Shown: in pieces, positions 50,325 through 59,583 of the stretch
How positions within the stretch are numbered: the first letter of the stretch is position 1
Layout: every line of letters starts with the position of its first letter
Assembly (NCBI GenBank): GCA_014359765.1
Contig: JACIYT010000010.1
Coordinates: 1-64,000, forward strand
DNA: 64,000 nucleotides
From: Roseovarius sp.
Lineage (GTDB): Bacteria; Pseudomonadota; Alphaproteobacteria; Rhodobacterales; Rhodobacteraceae
Direction of reading: 5' to 3'
Notes under the pieces: generated by a model
What the model was told of the DNA's origin: nothing
Seen by the model: the letters and a program-made list of their open reading frames with translations, nothing else
The model's database searches: none
Made by a program: the position numbers and the translations under genes

Positions 50325-50344
50325 CCCGCTTCATGAGAAACGGC

Positions 50345-52051
50345 CTATCGGGGTTGCTCCGGCCCGGGCTGTGCCTGCGCCCGCTCGGCGGCGGCGCGAA
50401 TCGCGCTCAGCGTGGTGCGGGGCGTGATCGCCTCGGGCGAGATCGCCAGATCGAGCACCGCCGCCGTGCCACAGGCCCGCGCCCGCGCAAAGGCCGCCGC
50501 GAAATCCTCAGTCCGTTCCACCCGCTCGCCGAGAAAGCCATAGGCGCGCGCCAGCGCCGCGAAATCGGGGCTGACCATCTCGGTGCCCGAGACGCGGCCG
50601 GGATATTCGCGCTCCTGATGCGCGCGGATCGTGCCGTAGATGCCGTTGTTGAGGATGAGGATCACGGGCCGCGCCCCCACCTGCGCGGCGGTGGCCAGTT
50701 CCTGACAGGTCATCTGGAAATCGCCATCGCCCGCGAAACAGACCACCAGCCGGTCAGGATGCACCACCGAGGCGGCAATGGCGGCGGGCAGGCCATAGCC
50801 CATCGCCCCCGATTGCGGCGCGAGATAGCGCATATGCCCGCCGTATTTCAGGAACCGCCCCGACCAGATGGCAAAATTGCCCGCGCCGTTGGTGATGATG
50901 GCATCCCCGGGAAGCACCTCGCGCAGATGCGCGCAGACCCGGCCCATATCGACGGGCGAGGGCTGATCGGGCAGATCGAACATGGCCTCCCAGGCCGCGC
51001 GCCCCTCGGCGCGCCATGCGCCCCAGCCGCCGGTCACCGGGCCGCCCGCAGCGAGCGCGGTGGCAAAGGCATTCGGCCCCGCCTGAATGCCGAGCGCGGG
51101 CTGATAGACCTTGCCAAGCTCCAGATCCGAGCCATGCACATGGATCACCCGTTGCGCGGGTTCGGGCACGCTGAGCGCGGTGTAGCCATCGGTCGAATTC
51201 TCGCCGAAGCGGGCATTGAGCGCGAGGATGACATCGGCGCGCGCCAACAGGTCGCGCACATGCGGCACCATGCCGACCCCCGCCTCGCCGCAATAGGCGG
51301 GCGAGTGATTGTCGAACCGGTCCTGATAGCGAAAGACCGACAGCACCGGAATGTCCGAGCCTTCGGCAAAGCCGCGCAGCGCGGCGCGCCCGGCCTCGGA
51401 CCAGTTGCCGCCACCATAGAGGATGAGCGGACGGCGGGCATTGGCGAGGATCGCGCGCGCCTCTGTGAGGGCATCGGGCGCGGGGGCGGGCTCGGCATAG
51501 CGGGCGGGGCCGGTGAGGGCGGGCACCTCGGTGAGGGTTGTGAGCATGTCCTCGGGCAGGGCCACCACCACCGGGCCGGGACGCCCGACAAGGGCCGTTT
51601 TCCACGCCCGCGCGACGATCTCTGGCAGGCGGTCCACATCGTCGATCTCGACCGCCCATTTGGCGAGCGGGCCAAAGGCCGCGCGGTAATCCACCTCCTG
51701 AAACGCCTCGCGGCCCTTCATGTCGGTGCCCACCTGCCCGACGAAAAGGATCATCGGCGCGCTGTCCTGCATCGCGGTATGCACGCCGATGGCGGCGTTG
51801 GTCGCACCGGGGCCGCGCGTCACCCAGGCAATGCCGGGACTGCCGGTGAGCTTGCCATAGGCGGCGGCCATGAAGGCGGCACCGCCCTCCTGACGGCAGA
51901 GGATGTAATCGAGCCGCCCGCGCGTGTCATGGAGCGCGTCGAGCACCGCCAGATAGCTCTCTCCCGGCACGCCGAAGCCGTGCCGCGCCCCGAGCGCCAG
52001 CAGACACTCCACCAGCAATTGCCCGCCATTGCGCCTGTTGCCCTGCATCAT
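50345..52051 (-). CDS. thiamine-diphosphate enzyme of the acetolactate-synthase family
   Basis: A 568-residue three-domain ThDP enzyme (PYR about 8-170, central FAD/Rossmann-type domain about 185-320, PP about 370-540). The glutamate that activates ThDP is in LCRQEGGAAFMAAAYG (about residue 55). The ThDP/magnesium motif is GDGDFQMTCQELATAAQVGARPVILILNN. It differs from the biosynthetic IlvB large subunit and has no IlvN beside it. Candidates are acetolactate, benzoylformate or oxalyl/sulfo-acetaldehyde type activities; sequence reading alone does not decide. Not obviously linked to its neighbours. Confidence 0.85.
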   Translation of the reverse strand: MMQGNRRNGGQLLVECLLALGARHGFGVPGESYLAVLDALHDTRGRLDYILCRQEGGAAFMAAAYGKLTGSPGIAWVTRGPGATNAAIGVHTAMQDSAPMILFVGQVGTDMKGREAFQEVDYRAAFGPLAKWAVEIDDVDRLPEIVARAWKTALVGRPGPVVVALPEDMLTTLTEVPALTGPARYAEPAPAPDALTEARAILANARRPLILYGGGNWSEAGRAALRGFAEGSDIPVLSVFRYQDRFDNHSPAYCGEAGVGMVPHVRDLLARADVILALNARFGENSTDGYTALSVPEPAQRVIHVHGSDLELGKVYQPALGIQAGPNAFATALAAGGPVTGGWGAWRAEGRAAWEAMFDLPDQPSPVDMGRVCAHLREVLPGDAIITNGAGNFAIWSGRFLKYGGHMRYLAPQSGAMGYGLPAAIAASVVHPDRLVVCFAGDGDFQMTCQELATAAQVGARPVILILNNGIYGTIRAHQEREYPGRVSGTEMVSPDFAALARAYGFLGERVERTEDFAAAFARARACGTAAVLDLAISPEAITPRTTLSAIRAAAERAQAQPGPEQPR

Positions 52052-52107
52052 CGCCCCCCTCCATGACCGACGCGAGCCTGCCCGCGCGCCGCGCCGATGG
52101 CAAGGCC

Positions 52108-52548
52108 CTACCAGCGGTCGAGCGCGTCCTCATCCTCGTCGCGCGCGGCGACCCAGGAGGCCCCGTCGCGGCCATGCTCCTTCTTCCAGAAGGGGGCGCG
52201 GGACTTGAGGTAATCCATCAGGAATTCGGCCGCCTGAAAGGCATCGGCGCGGTGGCGCGCGGCGGTGGCCACCATCATGATCAGCTCATCGGCGCGCAGA
52301 CGCCCGAAGCGGTGCACGACCAGCACATCGCCCAAGCCCCAGCGCGCGCGCGCCTCCTCGGCGATCCTGGTCAGGGCGCGTTCGGTCATGCCGGGGTAAT
52401 GCTCGATCTCCATCACCTCGAGCCCCTCCGCCACGTCGCGCACGATCCCGGTAAAGGTCACGACCGCGCCCATGCCGCTCTGGCGCGCGGCAAAGGCGCG
52501 GGCCTCCTCGCCCAGATCAAAGGGGACCTCCTGAACGCGGATATCCAT
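52108..52548 (-). CDS. moaE: molybdopterin synthase catalytic subunit MoaE
   Basis: A 146-residue subunit that with MoaD converts precursor Z (cPMP) to molybdopterin. Visible conserved parts are GAVVTFTGIVRD, the VVHRFGRLRADE block and the catalytic lysines in LKSRAPFWKKEH near residues 116-126. The gene lies 15 bases after moaD in the order pgsA-moaD-moaE, a common arrangement in the group. Confidence 0.95.
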   Translation of the reverse strand: MDIRVQEVPFDLGEEARAFAARQSGMGAVVTFTGIVRDVAEGLEVMEIEHYPGMTERALTRIAEEARARWGLGDVLVVHRFGRLRADELIMMVATAARHRADAFQAAEFLMDYLKSRAPFWKKEHGRDGASWVAARDEDEDALDRW

Positions 52549-52563
52549 CGCCCTCAGCCCCCT

Positions 52564-52809
52564 TTATCCACCCGTCATCGGCGGAAAGAACGCCACCTCG
52601 CGCACGCCCGCGAGCGGCGCGTCGAAATCGGCAAGCTCCTGATCGACGGCCACGCGCAGCGCCGAAAGATCGGCAAAGGCCGCCTCATAGCGCGGCTCGC
52701 GCGCGCGCAACTCCTCGACGAGGTCGCGCACGGTGGCGGCCTCTGTGTCAACCTTGTCCTTCGGTGTGCCGATGCGTTCGCGCACCCAGGCGAAATAGAG
52801 CACATCCAT
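52564..52809 (-). CDS. moaD: molybdopterin synthase sulfur carrier subunit MoaD
   Basis: An 81-residue ubiquitin-fold protein ending in the required Gly-Gly, whose C-terminal thiocarboxylate donates sulfur to MoaE. MDVLYFAWVRERIG and VAFFPPMTGG are typical ends. The ATG shares one base with the pgsA stop (TGATG), supporting the start and coupled translation. Confidence 0.93.
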   Translation of the reverse strand: MDVLYFAWVRERIGTPKDKVDTEAATVRDLVEELRAREPRYEAAFADLSALRVAVDQELADFDAPLAGVREVAFFPPMTGG

Positions 52810-53474
52810 CAGCCTTCGTCCTTCAGATGGGGCAGCGCCTTCATCAGGTAATCCGCCCCGGTGATCAGCGTCAGCGCGGCGGCAATCCACAACAGCCAGA
52901 TGCCGACATGGCCCGCCCAGATCATGCCCGCGTGTTTCCACCACAGCCCCCGCGCATCCGCCGCGCGCCCGTCGAGGATATCCATCACCAGCGCCTCGTC
53001 CATGCCGCGGATCGACATGCCGAAATAATGCTCGAAGACCCCTTGGGCAAAGAGCACGGCAATGGCCACCATCTGCGCCGTGGTCTTCCACTTGGCCAGC
53101 CGCGTGACCCGGAGCGTGCCCGCCGTATCGCCGAGAAACTCCCGCAGGCCAGAGACGAACACCTCGCGGAAGAGGATCACCGTGGCGGGCAACACCAGCC
53201 AGGGCGACATCGACGAATAGCCCACAATCACCATGAGCGCGATCACCACCATCGCCTTGTCCGCGATCGGGTCGAGCATGGTGCCGACTTTCGTCACCTG
53301 TTTCCAGTTGCGGGCGAGATAGCCGTCGAACCAGTCCGTCACCGCCGCCCCGACGAACAGCAACAGCGCAAACCAGTCGGCATAGGGCCGGGTGAAATAG
53401 AGAAACATCACCGCCACCGCGGGCGCCGCGAGCAGCCGGAGCGTGGTCAGGATATTTGGTATGGTCCACGTCAT
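52809..53474 (-). CDS. pgsA: CDP-diacylglycerol-glycerol-3-phosphate 3-phosphatidyltransferase
   Basis: A 221-residue membrane enzyme that makes phosphatidylglycerol phosphate. The CDP-alcohol phosphatidyltransferase signature is complete: Asp50-Gly51, Ala54-Arg55, Gly64, Asp68 and Asp72. It begins MTWTIPNILTTLRLLAAP, as expected for PgsA, and has about four to five helices. The C-terminal half carries an additional stretch around residues 130-190 (FEHYFGMSIRGMDEALVMDIL) longer than in E. coli. Divergent from parE. Confidence 0.94.
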   Translation of the reverse strand: MTWTIPNILTTLRLLAAPAVAVMFLYFTRPYADWFALLLFVGAAVTDWFDGYLARNWKQVTKVGTMLDPIADKAMVVIALMVIVGYSSMSPWLVLPATVILFREVFVSGLREFLGDTAGTLRVTRLAKWKTTAQMVAIAVLFAQGVFEHYFGMSIRGMDEALVMDILDGRAADARGLWWKHAGMIWAGHVGIWLLWIAAALTLITGADYLMKALPHLKDEG

Positions 53475-53603
53475 GCAGGTATCTCTAGCCTGCCCCGTTG
53501 GCGAGGGAAAGCACCGCTTTGGGCGCGGCCACTTTCCCCGCCCGGTGCGCTCTGCCATACTGCCGCCCGACCCATGAAAGCAGAAAAGCGAACGAGCAGC
53601 GGC

Positions 53604-55571
53604 ATGAACGATCTCCTGAGCCCCTCCCCCGCCTCCGCCTCCGCCTCCGCCTATGATGCCTCGGCCATTCAGGTGCTCGAGGACATGGAGCATGTGCGCC
53701 TGCGCCCGGGCATGTATATCGGCGGCAAGGATGATCGCGCGCTGCATCACATGGTGGCCGAGATCATCGACAACTCGATGGACGAGGCAGTGGCGGGCCA
53801 TGCCACCTGGATCGAGGTCGAACTGCACGAGAACGGCCATGTCAGCGTCCGCGACAACGGGCGCGGCATCCCCGTCGATCCGCACCCCAGGGACCCGTCG
53901 AAATCGGCGCTCGAAATCATCTTCTGCACGCTGAACGCGGGGGGCAAGTTCTCGGGCGACAGCTATCAGACCTCGGGCGGGTTGCATGGCGTCGGCTCCT
54001 CGGTGGTCAATGCGCTGTCGGATCACCTCAGCGTCGAGGTGGCGCGCAACCGCGAGCTTTACCGCATGGCGTTTTCGCGCGGCGTGCCGCAGGGGCCGCT
54101 GGAAAAGGTCGGCGCCGCCCCCAACCGGCGCGGCACCTCCGTGACCTTTCATCCCGACCCCGAGATCTTCGGCTCGCTCACGCTCAAGCCCGCGCGCCTC
54201 TTCAGGATGGCGCGCTCCAAGGCTTATCTTTTTTCCGGCGTCGAAATCCGCTGGAAAACCGCGATCTCGGATGGCGAGACGCCGCAGGAGGCCACGTTCA
54301 AATTCCCCGGCGGTCTGGCGGATTATCTGGCCGAGACGTTGGCCGGGGCCACCACCTATGCCGAGCGCCCCTTTGCCGGGGCGGTCGAATTCCGCGAGAA
54401 ATTCGGCGTGCCGGGCAAGGTGGAATGGGCGATCAACTGGACACCCGCGCGCGACGGCTTTCTCCACTCCTATTGCAACACGGTGCCCACGCCCGAGGGG
54501 GGCACGCATGAGGCCGGGTTCTGGGCCGCGATCCTCAAGGGGATCAAGGCTTACGGCGAGTTGGCCAATAACCGCAAGGCGGCGCAGATCACGCGCGAGG
54601 ACCTGGTGTCGGGGGGCTGCGCGCTGGTCTCGTGCTTTATCCGAGAGCCGGAATTCGTGGGCCAGACCAAGGACCGGCTGGCCACGACCGAGGCCGCGCG
54701 CATGGTCGAGGGCGCGGTGCGCGACCATTTCGACAACTGGCTGGCGGCGGATACCAAATCGGCGGGGGCGATCCTCGATTTCCTGGTGCTGCGCGCCGAG
54801 GAGCGGCTGCGCCGGCGGCAGGAAAAGGAAACCGCGCGCAAGACCGCCACGAAAAAGCTGCGCCTGCCCGGCAAGCTGGTGGATTGCACGGCCAGTTCCC
54901 GCGAGGGGACCGAGCTTTTCATCGTCGAGGGCGATTCGGCGGGCGGCTCTGCCAAGATGGCGCGCGACCGGCGCACGCAGGCGCTCCTGCCGCTCCGGGG
55001 CAAGATCCTCAACGTGCTGGGCGCGGCCTCGTCCAAGCTGGGCAGCAACCAGGAAATCAACGACCTGACGCAGGCGCTGGGCGTGGGCCTGGGGGCGAAA
55101 TTCAACCTCGACGACCTGCGCTATGACAAGATCATCATCATGACTGACGCCGATGTGGACGGCGCACATATCGCCTCGCTGCTGATGACCTTCTTCTTCA
55201 CCCAGATGCGCCCGATGATCGACGCGGGCCATCTGTATCTCGCCTGCCCGCCCTTGTATCGGCTGACGCAGGGGGCGAAGCGGATCTATTGCCTCGACGA
55301 GGCCGAGCGCGATCTGTGGCTGGAAAAGGGGCTGGGCGGCAAGGGCAGGATCGACGTCTCGCGCTTCAAGGGGCTGGGAGAGATGGACGCCAAGGATCTG
55401 AAGGAAACCACGATGGACCCCGCCTCGCGCAAGCTCATCCGCGTGACGATCGACGAGGACGAACCGGGCGAGACCCACGATCTCGTGGAACGGCTGATGG
55501 GCAAGAAGCCGGAACTGCGGTTCCAGTATATCTCGGAGAATGCGCGGTTCGTGGAGGAGCTCGACGTCTGA
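53604..55571 (+). CDS. parE: DNA topoisomerase IV subunit B
   Basis: A 655-residue ATPase subunit that separates linked daughter chromosomes. The GHKL ATP site is seen in VAEIIDNSMDEAVAGHA, RDNGRGIPVD and GGLHGVGSSVVNAL; the TOPRIM domain in ELFIVEGDSAGGSAKMARDRRTQALLPLRGKILNV and MTDADVDGAHIASLL. The C-terminal FKGLGEMDAKDLKETTM is typical. The ATG at 53604 is chosen because homologues start MxxDLLSP; an upstream in-frame ATG at 53574 would add ten residues. A low-complexity Ser-Ala stretch encoded by a 6-base tandem repeat (53635-53652) lies just after the start. Confidence 0.95.
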   Translation: MNDLLSPSPASASASAYDASAIQVLEDMEHVRLRPGMYIGGKDDRALHHMVAEIIDNSMDEAVAGHATWIEVELHENGHVSVRDNGRGIPVDPHPRDPSKSALEIIFCTLNAGGKFSGDSYQTSGGLHGVGSSVVNALSDHLSVEVARNRELYRMAFSRGVPQGPLEKVGAAPNRRGTSVTFHPDPEIFGSLTLKPARLFRMARSKAYLFSGVEIRWKTAISDGETPQEATFKFPGGLADYLAETLAGATTYAERPFAGAVEFREKFGVPGKVEWAINWTPARDGFLHSYCNTVPTPEGGTHEAGFWAAILKGIKAYGELANNRKAAQITREDLVSGGCALVSCFIREPEFVGQTKDRLATTEAARMVEGAVRDHFDNWLAADTKSAGAILDFLVLRAEERLRRRQEKETARKTATKKLRLPGKLVDCTASSREGTELFIVEGDSAGGSAKMARDRRTQALLPLRGKILNVLGAASSKLGSNQEINDLTQALGVGLGAKFNLDDLRYDKIIIMTDADVDGAHIASLLMTFFFTQMRPMIDAGHLYLACPPLYRLTQGAKRIYCLDEAERDLWLEKGLGGKGRIDVSRFKGLGEMDAKDLKETTMDPASRKLIRVTIDEDEPGETHDLVERLMGKKPELRFQYISENARFVEELDV

Positions 55572-55575
55572 AGGG

Positions 55576-55607
55576 GCCGCGCCCGGCGGATATCCCCGGG
55601 TCGCGGC
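55576..55607 (+). terminator. probable terminator after parE
   Basis: A GCCGCG-CCCGG / CCGGG-CGCGGC stem with one bulged T starts 5 bases after the parE stop and is followed by ATTTG. The T tract is poor, so efficiency is uncertain. Confidence 0.45.
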
Positions 55608-55744
55608 ATTTGCGCGCGCGGGGCGGCTTTGGCCGGGCCGGGCCGTGAATTCATGCCGCAGGCGGTCACTGGCGGTTGATCGGCGCGCGGAATCTTGTTT
55701 GATACGGATAGCGCCATCCCGATCACCGGGGGGCGGACGGTCAG

Positions 55745-55771
55745 GACAACCACGACAACCACGACAACCAG
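55745..55771 (+). repeat. 9-base tandem repeat in the leader of the TAXI transporter gene
   Basis: GACAACCAC occurs twice and GACAACCAG once, head to tail, ending 16 bases before the GGGAGG ribosome binding site. CA-rich unstructured leaders can help translation initiation; a binding site for a regulator is the alternative. Confidence 0.65.
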
Positions 55772-55795
55772 AACAACACAGTTCGGGAGGAAAAC

Positions 55796-56770
55796 ATGAT
55801 CCATCGCACCCTTGCGGCCCTTGCCGCCGCAGCAACCCTTTCATTCGGCACCGCCGCGCTGGCGCAGGACCGGTCGGACTGGCCCAACAGCCTGACCATC
55901 GGCACCGCCAGCCAGGGCGGCACCTATTTCGTCTATGGCAACGGCTTTGCCAGCTATATCGCGGAATCGCTCGGCATCGCGGCCAGCGGCGAGGTGACGG
56001 GCGGCCCGGTGCAGAACGTGACGCTGGTCGAGACCGGCGATCACCTCATGGGGCTGGTCACGATGGGCCCGGCCTATGACGCGTGGAACGGCAAGTCCGA
56101 GCTCGCGCCGGGGCTGGAGCATCGCTCGATCCGCGCGCTCTTCCCGATGTATCAGACCCCGTTCCAGGTGATCGCGCTGCGCTCGTCGGGGATCACCTCG
56201 GTTTCCGATCTTGCGGGCAAGCGCGTCGGCGTCGGCCCGGCGGGTGGCACGCCCGGCACCTACTGGCCGCAATTCCTCGATGTGCTCGGGGTCGAGGCGA
56301 CGGTCTCGAACGCGGGCGCGTCGGATTCGGCGGGTCAGTTGCAGGACGGGCTGATCGACGCCTTCGCCTTTGCCGCCGGCGTGCCGATCTCGGCCTTCGC
56401 GGAACTGGCGGCCAGCCAGGACGTGGTGATGTTCGGCTTCAACGACGAGGAACTGCCGAAGATCCGCGAGGCCTTCCCGGCCTTCGCGCCGCTGACCATC
56501 AAGGCGGGCACCTATGCCGGGCATGACTACGACCAGACCACCGTGGCGATGTGGAATTTCGTCATCGCGCATGAATCCATGCCCGAGAGCCTCGCCTACG
56601 AGATCACCAGGCTCGCCCTCGACAACCCCGAGCGCATGGTCCAGATCCACGCCGCCGCGCGCGAGACGCTGATCGAGAACTGGGACAAGAACACCTTCAT
56701 GCCCTTCCATCCCGGCGCGGTGCGTTATTACGAGGAAAAGGGCATCACCATCCCCGAGAACCTGCGCTGA
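55796..56770 (+). CDS. TAXI-family TRAP transporter substrate-binding protein
   Basis: A 324-residue periplasmic protein of the TAXI (TRAP-associated extracytoplasmic immunogenic) family. The signal peptide ends AALAQDRSDWP; the mature domain begins SLTIGTASQGGTYFVYGNGFASYI, the hallmark of the family. Further blocks are TGGPVQNVTLVETGDHLMGLVTMGPAYDAW and KRVGVGPAGGTPGTYWPQFL. Strong GGGAGG site upstream. It pairs with the fused permease downstream. Substrates of characterised members are dicarboxylates or glutamate; the one here is unknown. Confidence 0.93.
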   Translation: MIHRTLAALAAAATLSFGTAALAQDRSDWPNSLTIGTASQGGTYFVYGNGFASYIAESLGIAASGEVTGGPVQNVTLVETGDHLMGLVTMGPAYDAWNGKSELAPGLEHRSIRALFPMYQTPFQVIALRSSGITSVSDLAGKRVGVGPAGGTPGTYWPQFLDVLGVEATVSNAGASDSAGQLQDGLIDAFAFAAGVPISAFAELAASQDVVMFGFNDEELPKIREAFPAFAPLTIKAGTYAGHDYDQTTVAMWNFVIAHESMPESLAYEITRLALDNPERMVQIHAAARETLIENWDKNTFMPFHPGAVRYYEEKGITIPENLR

Positions 56771-56794
56771 ACGCGCAGGCATGAATGAACGAAC

Positions 56795-56814
56795 GGGCGG
56801 GCCATGGCCCGCCC
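56795..56814 (+). terminator. intercistronic hairpin between TAXI binding protein and permease
   Basis: A perfect 20-base palindrome (GGGCGGGCC-AT-GGCCCGCCC) 24 bases after the binding protein stop, without a T tract. It probably stabilises the upstream message or partly terminates, giving more binding protein than permease. Role inferred. Confidence 0.6.
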
Positions 56815-56871
56815 CATGCCCGTTCCGGTCGCGCCGGGGCGGGCCGTGCCTCGCGGCGGAGGAGAGATGAC

Positions 56872-59088
56872 ATGACCGCGCAACCCGCAAATTCCCCCGG
56901 CACAGCGGCAGGGGACGGTATCGCCGAGGGCGTGGATGCCGAGATCTTCACCGCCAATCAGCGCAAGCCCCTCGGTCGGCTGGGCCTCGTCGCGGCGATC
57001 CTCTGCATCGCCTATACGGTGTTTCATGTCGGCGTGATGAACGGGCTGCACGACCGGATCACCGATCTTCTGGGGCTGCGTTCCATCGACCTCACCGAGC
57101 CCTGGCGCTACCGGCTGATCCATGTCGGCGGCGGGCTTGCGCTCGGGTTCGTGCTGTTTTCCTCGACGCTCTTTTCCGAGGCGCGTCCGGGGCAGGCCGA
57201 TCCCCGGCGTCTGGCGGCGGTGCTGCCCGGCGCGCTGGCGGTGGCGCTCGCCTTCGGGCAGGTGCTCCTGTTCTGGATCACGGGCGAGGCGGTCGATCAG
57301 GCCGCGAGGCCCGGAACCGCCGTCTGGACCTTCGGGGTGCCGCTGGTCGCGGGGGTTGCGTGGCTGGTGCTGCTGGGCTGGGTCTGGCCCGACCGGCGGC
57401 GCGGACAGTTCGACCTGGCCGATCTCCTTCTCGCCCTCGCCGCGATTTCCGTGGCGATGTATCTGATCCTTCACGCACCCTTCCTGCGGCTTCGCGCCGG
57501 CACCGCGCTGGCAAAGCCTGCGGACATGTATGCGGCCCTCGCCGGCACGCTGCTGATCCTCGAGATGACCCGCCGGCTGGCCGGGCTTGCGCTGGTGGTG
57601 ATCGCCGCGATCTTCGTGCTCTATGCCTTTGTCGGGCCGTGGCTGCCGGGCATCCTGCAACATCGCGGCTACACGCTGACCCGCTTCTTCAGCTATGTCT
57701 ATACCGACCAGGGCATTCTCGGGCCGACCACCGCGATCTCCTCGACCTACATCATCCTCTTCGTGACCTTCGCGGCCTTTCTCCAGGCCAGCCGCGTCGG
57801 CGAATATTTCGTCAATTTCGCCTTTGCCGTGGCGGGGGGTGCGCGGGGCGGTCCGGCCAAGGTCGCGATCTTCTCCTCGGGGCTGATGGGGATGATCAAC
57901 GGCACCTCGGCGGGCAATGTCGTCTCGACCGGCTCGCTCACCATCCCCTTGATGAAGAAGGTGGGCTACAGGCCCCAGACAGCGGCAAGCGTGGAGGCCG
58001 CCGCCTCCTCCGGGGGGCAGATCCTGCCGCCGATCATGGGCGCGGGTGCCTTCATCATGTCCGAGATCACCGGCATTCCCTATGCCGAGATCGTGCTGGC
58101 CGCGATCATTCCGGCGGTGCTCTATTTCGCGTCGGTCTATTTCAATGTCGATCTGACGGCGCAGAAATTCGGCATGAAGGGGCTGCCGCGGTCCGAATTG
58201 CCGCGCTTTGACCGGCTGGCGCGGCAGGCCTTCCTGTTCCTGCCGATCTTCATCCTGATCGGCGCGCTCTTTGCGGGCTATTCGGTGATCCGCGCAGGCA
58301 CCTACGGCATGGCGGCGGCGGCGGTGGTCTCGTGGCTGACGCCCTACCGGATGGGGCCGCGGGCGATCCTCTACGCCTTCGAGATCGCGGCGAAGATGAC
58401 GCTCCAGCTGGTCGCGGTCTGTGCGGCGGCGGGGATCATCGTGGGGGTGATCGCGCTCACCGGGGTGGGCACGCGGTTCTCGGCGCTGCTGCTGGGGCTG
58501 GCGGATCAGAACCAGGTGATCGCGCTCTTCTTTGCCATGATCGTGTCGATCATCCTCGGCATGGGGATGCCGACCACCGCCGCCTATGCCGTGGCTGCGA
58601 GCGTGATCGGCCCCGGCCTCGTGCAGATGGGCGTGCCGGCGCTGACCGCGCATTTCTTCATCTTCTACTATGCGGTCATGTCGGCGATCACGCCGCCGGT
58701 GGCGCTTGCCGCCTATGCCGGCGCCGCCATCGCGCAATCGGACCCGATGAAGACCAGCGTGGAGAGCTTTCGCATCGGCCTTGCCGCCTTTGTGGTGCCG
58801 TTCATGTTCTTCTCCTCGCCCGCCCTGCTGATGGATGGCAGCTGGGGAGAGATCCTCCATGTCGTGATCTCGGCCTCGCTCGGCATCTACCTGCTGTCGG
58901 CCTCGGTGCAGGGCTGGTTCGTCGGCCTGCTGGCCTGGCCGCTGCGGCTGATCCTGCTGGCGGCGGCGCTTTCGATGATTTCGCAGGGCTGGCTCACCGA
59001 CGGGATCGGGTTCGGCACGGCGCTGCTGGTCTGGTTCTATCAGAAGCGCCTGATCAAGCCCGGTTCGGTGATCCGCGGGGCGGACTGA
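56872..59088 (+). CDS. TRAP transporter fused permease (4TM/12TM type)
   Basis: A 738-residue inner-membrane protein that joins the DctQ-like and DctM-like parts in one chain, as is usual for TAXI systems. Motifs are LMGMINGTSAGNVVSTGSLTIPLMKKVGY, EAAASSGGQILPPIMGAGAFIMSEITG and SIILGMGMPTTAAYAVAASVIGP. About eighteen hydrophobic helices are visible. The ATG at 56872 has GGAGGAGAG upstream; the frame is open 29 codons further up across the hairpin. It ends well before the urea transporter. Confidence 0.92.
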   Translation: MTAQPANSPGTAAGDGIAEGVDAEIFTANQRKPLGRLGLVAAILCIAYTVFHVGVMNGLHDRITDLLGLRSIDLTEPWRYRLIHVGGGLALGFVLFSSTLFSEARPGQADPRRLAAVLPGALAVALAFGQVLLFWITGEAVDQAARPGTAVWTFGVPLVAGVAWLVLLGWVWPDRRRGQFDLADLLLALAAISVAMYLILHAPFLRLRAGTALAKPADMYAALAGTLLILEMTRRLAGLALVVIAAIFVLYAFVGPWLPGILQHRGYTLTRFFSYVYTDQGILGPTTAISSTYIILFVTFAAFLQASRVGEYFVNFAFAVAGGARGGPAKVAIFSSGLMGMINGTSAGNVVSTGSLTIPLMKKVGYRPQTAASVEAAASSGGQILPPIMGAGAFIMSEITGIPYAEIVLAAIIPAVLYFASVYFNVDLTAQKFGMKGLPRSELPRFDRLARQAFLFLPIFILIGALFAGYSVIRAGTYGMAAAAVVSWLTPYRMGPRAILYAFEIAAKMTLQLVAVCAAAGIIVGVIALTGVGTRFSALLLGLADQNQVIALFFAMIVSIILGMGMPTTAAYAVAASVIGPGLVQMGVPALTAHFFIFYYAVMSAITPPVALAAYAGAAIAQSDPMKTSVESFRIGLAAFVVPFMFFSSPALLMDGSWGEILHVVISASLGIYLLSASVQGWFVGLLAWPLRLILLAAALSMISQGWLTDGIGFGTALLVWFYQKRLIKPGSVIRGAD

Positions 59089-59583
59089 GGCGGTGCGCAG
59101 GACACGGGGCCGCCGATTCGGTCGAAGAACGGGTTGATGCTGACGCCCGATCTGACCAACGCGCCGCGGATCAGCGAAACCGACATCCTCGATGGGCGCC
59201 GGGACAATGCCGGGGTATAGGTCTGGCGGGTGAACTGGCCCGCGCGGCTCGTGCCACGATGCCAGGAGACGGCCCGCCTGGCGGCGCCAATTCTGCGCTG
59301 CGGCGTGGATCGTCTGCGCTCAAACCGGGCAGGATGGCATCGCGCCGCACAAATTCAGGGCAACGCCCTGTGCGGCACCTCCGATCACGATCAAGACGAT
59401 AGCTCGGACCGGGCATAGCGCCTCTTCTGCGGCTGTTCGTCTCCATTGGCGGACCTTCGGGCGTGTCCGGCTCATCCCCGGCCCCCGCCCGAGGACACAC
59501 CGACGTGATGCTGCCACGCCACCGGACAAGTCGCATCCGGCCTCCAGGCGCCTGCGCAGCCCTGACAAGGGAGTTGCAAGACC
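59089..59583. other. 495-base intergenic stretch before urtA
   Basis: No gene I recognise in either strand. A 62-codon open frame at 59230-59418 has no family features. A nested stem (GCCGCAC at 59342-59348 with GTGCGGC at 59368-59374, and AGGGC-AAC-GCCCT inside) is present. urt promoters are commonly nitrogen-regulated, but I found no convincing sigma-54 element (TGGCAC-N5-TTGCA). Confidence 0.5.

Noticed and set aside
59230-59418. A 62-codon frame before urtA, considered as a transposase remnant
   Set aside because: No DDE or helix-turn-helix pattern, no terminal inverted repeats and no target duplication could be found.
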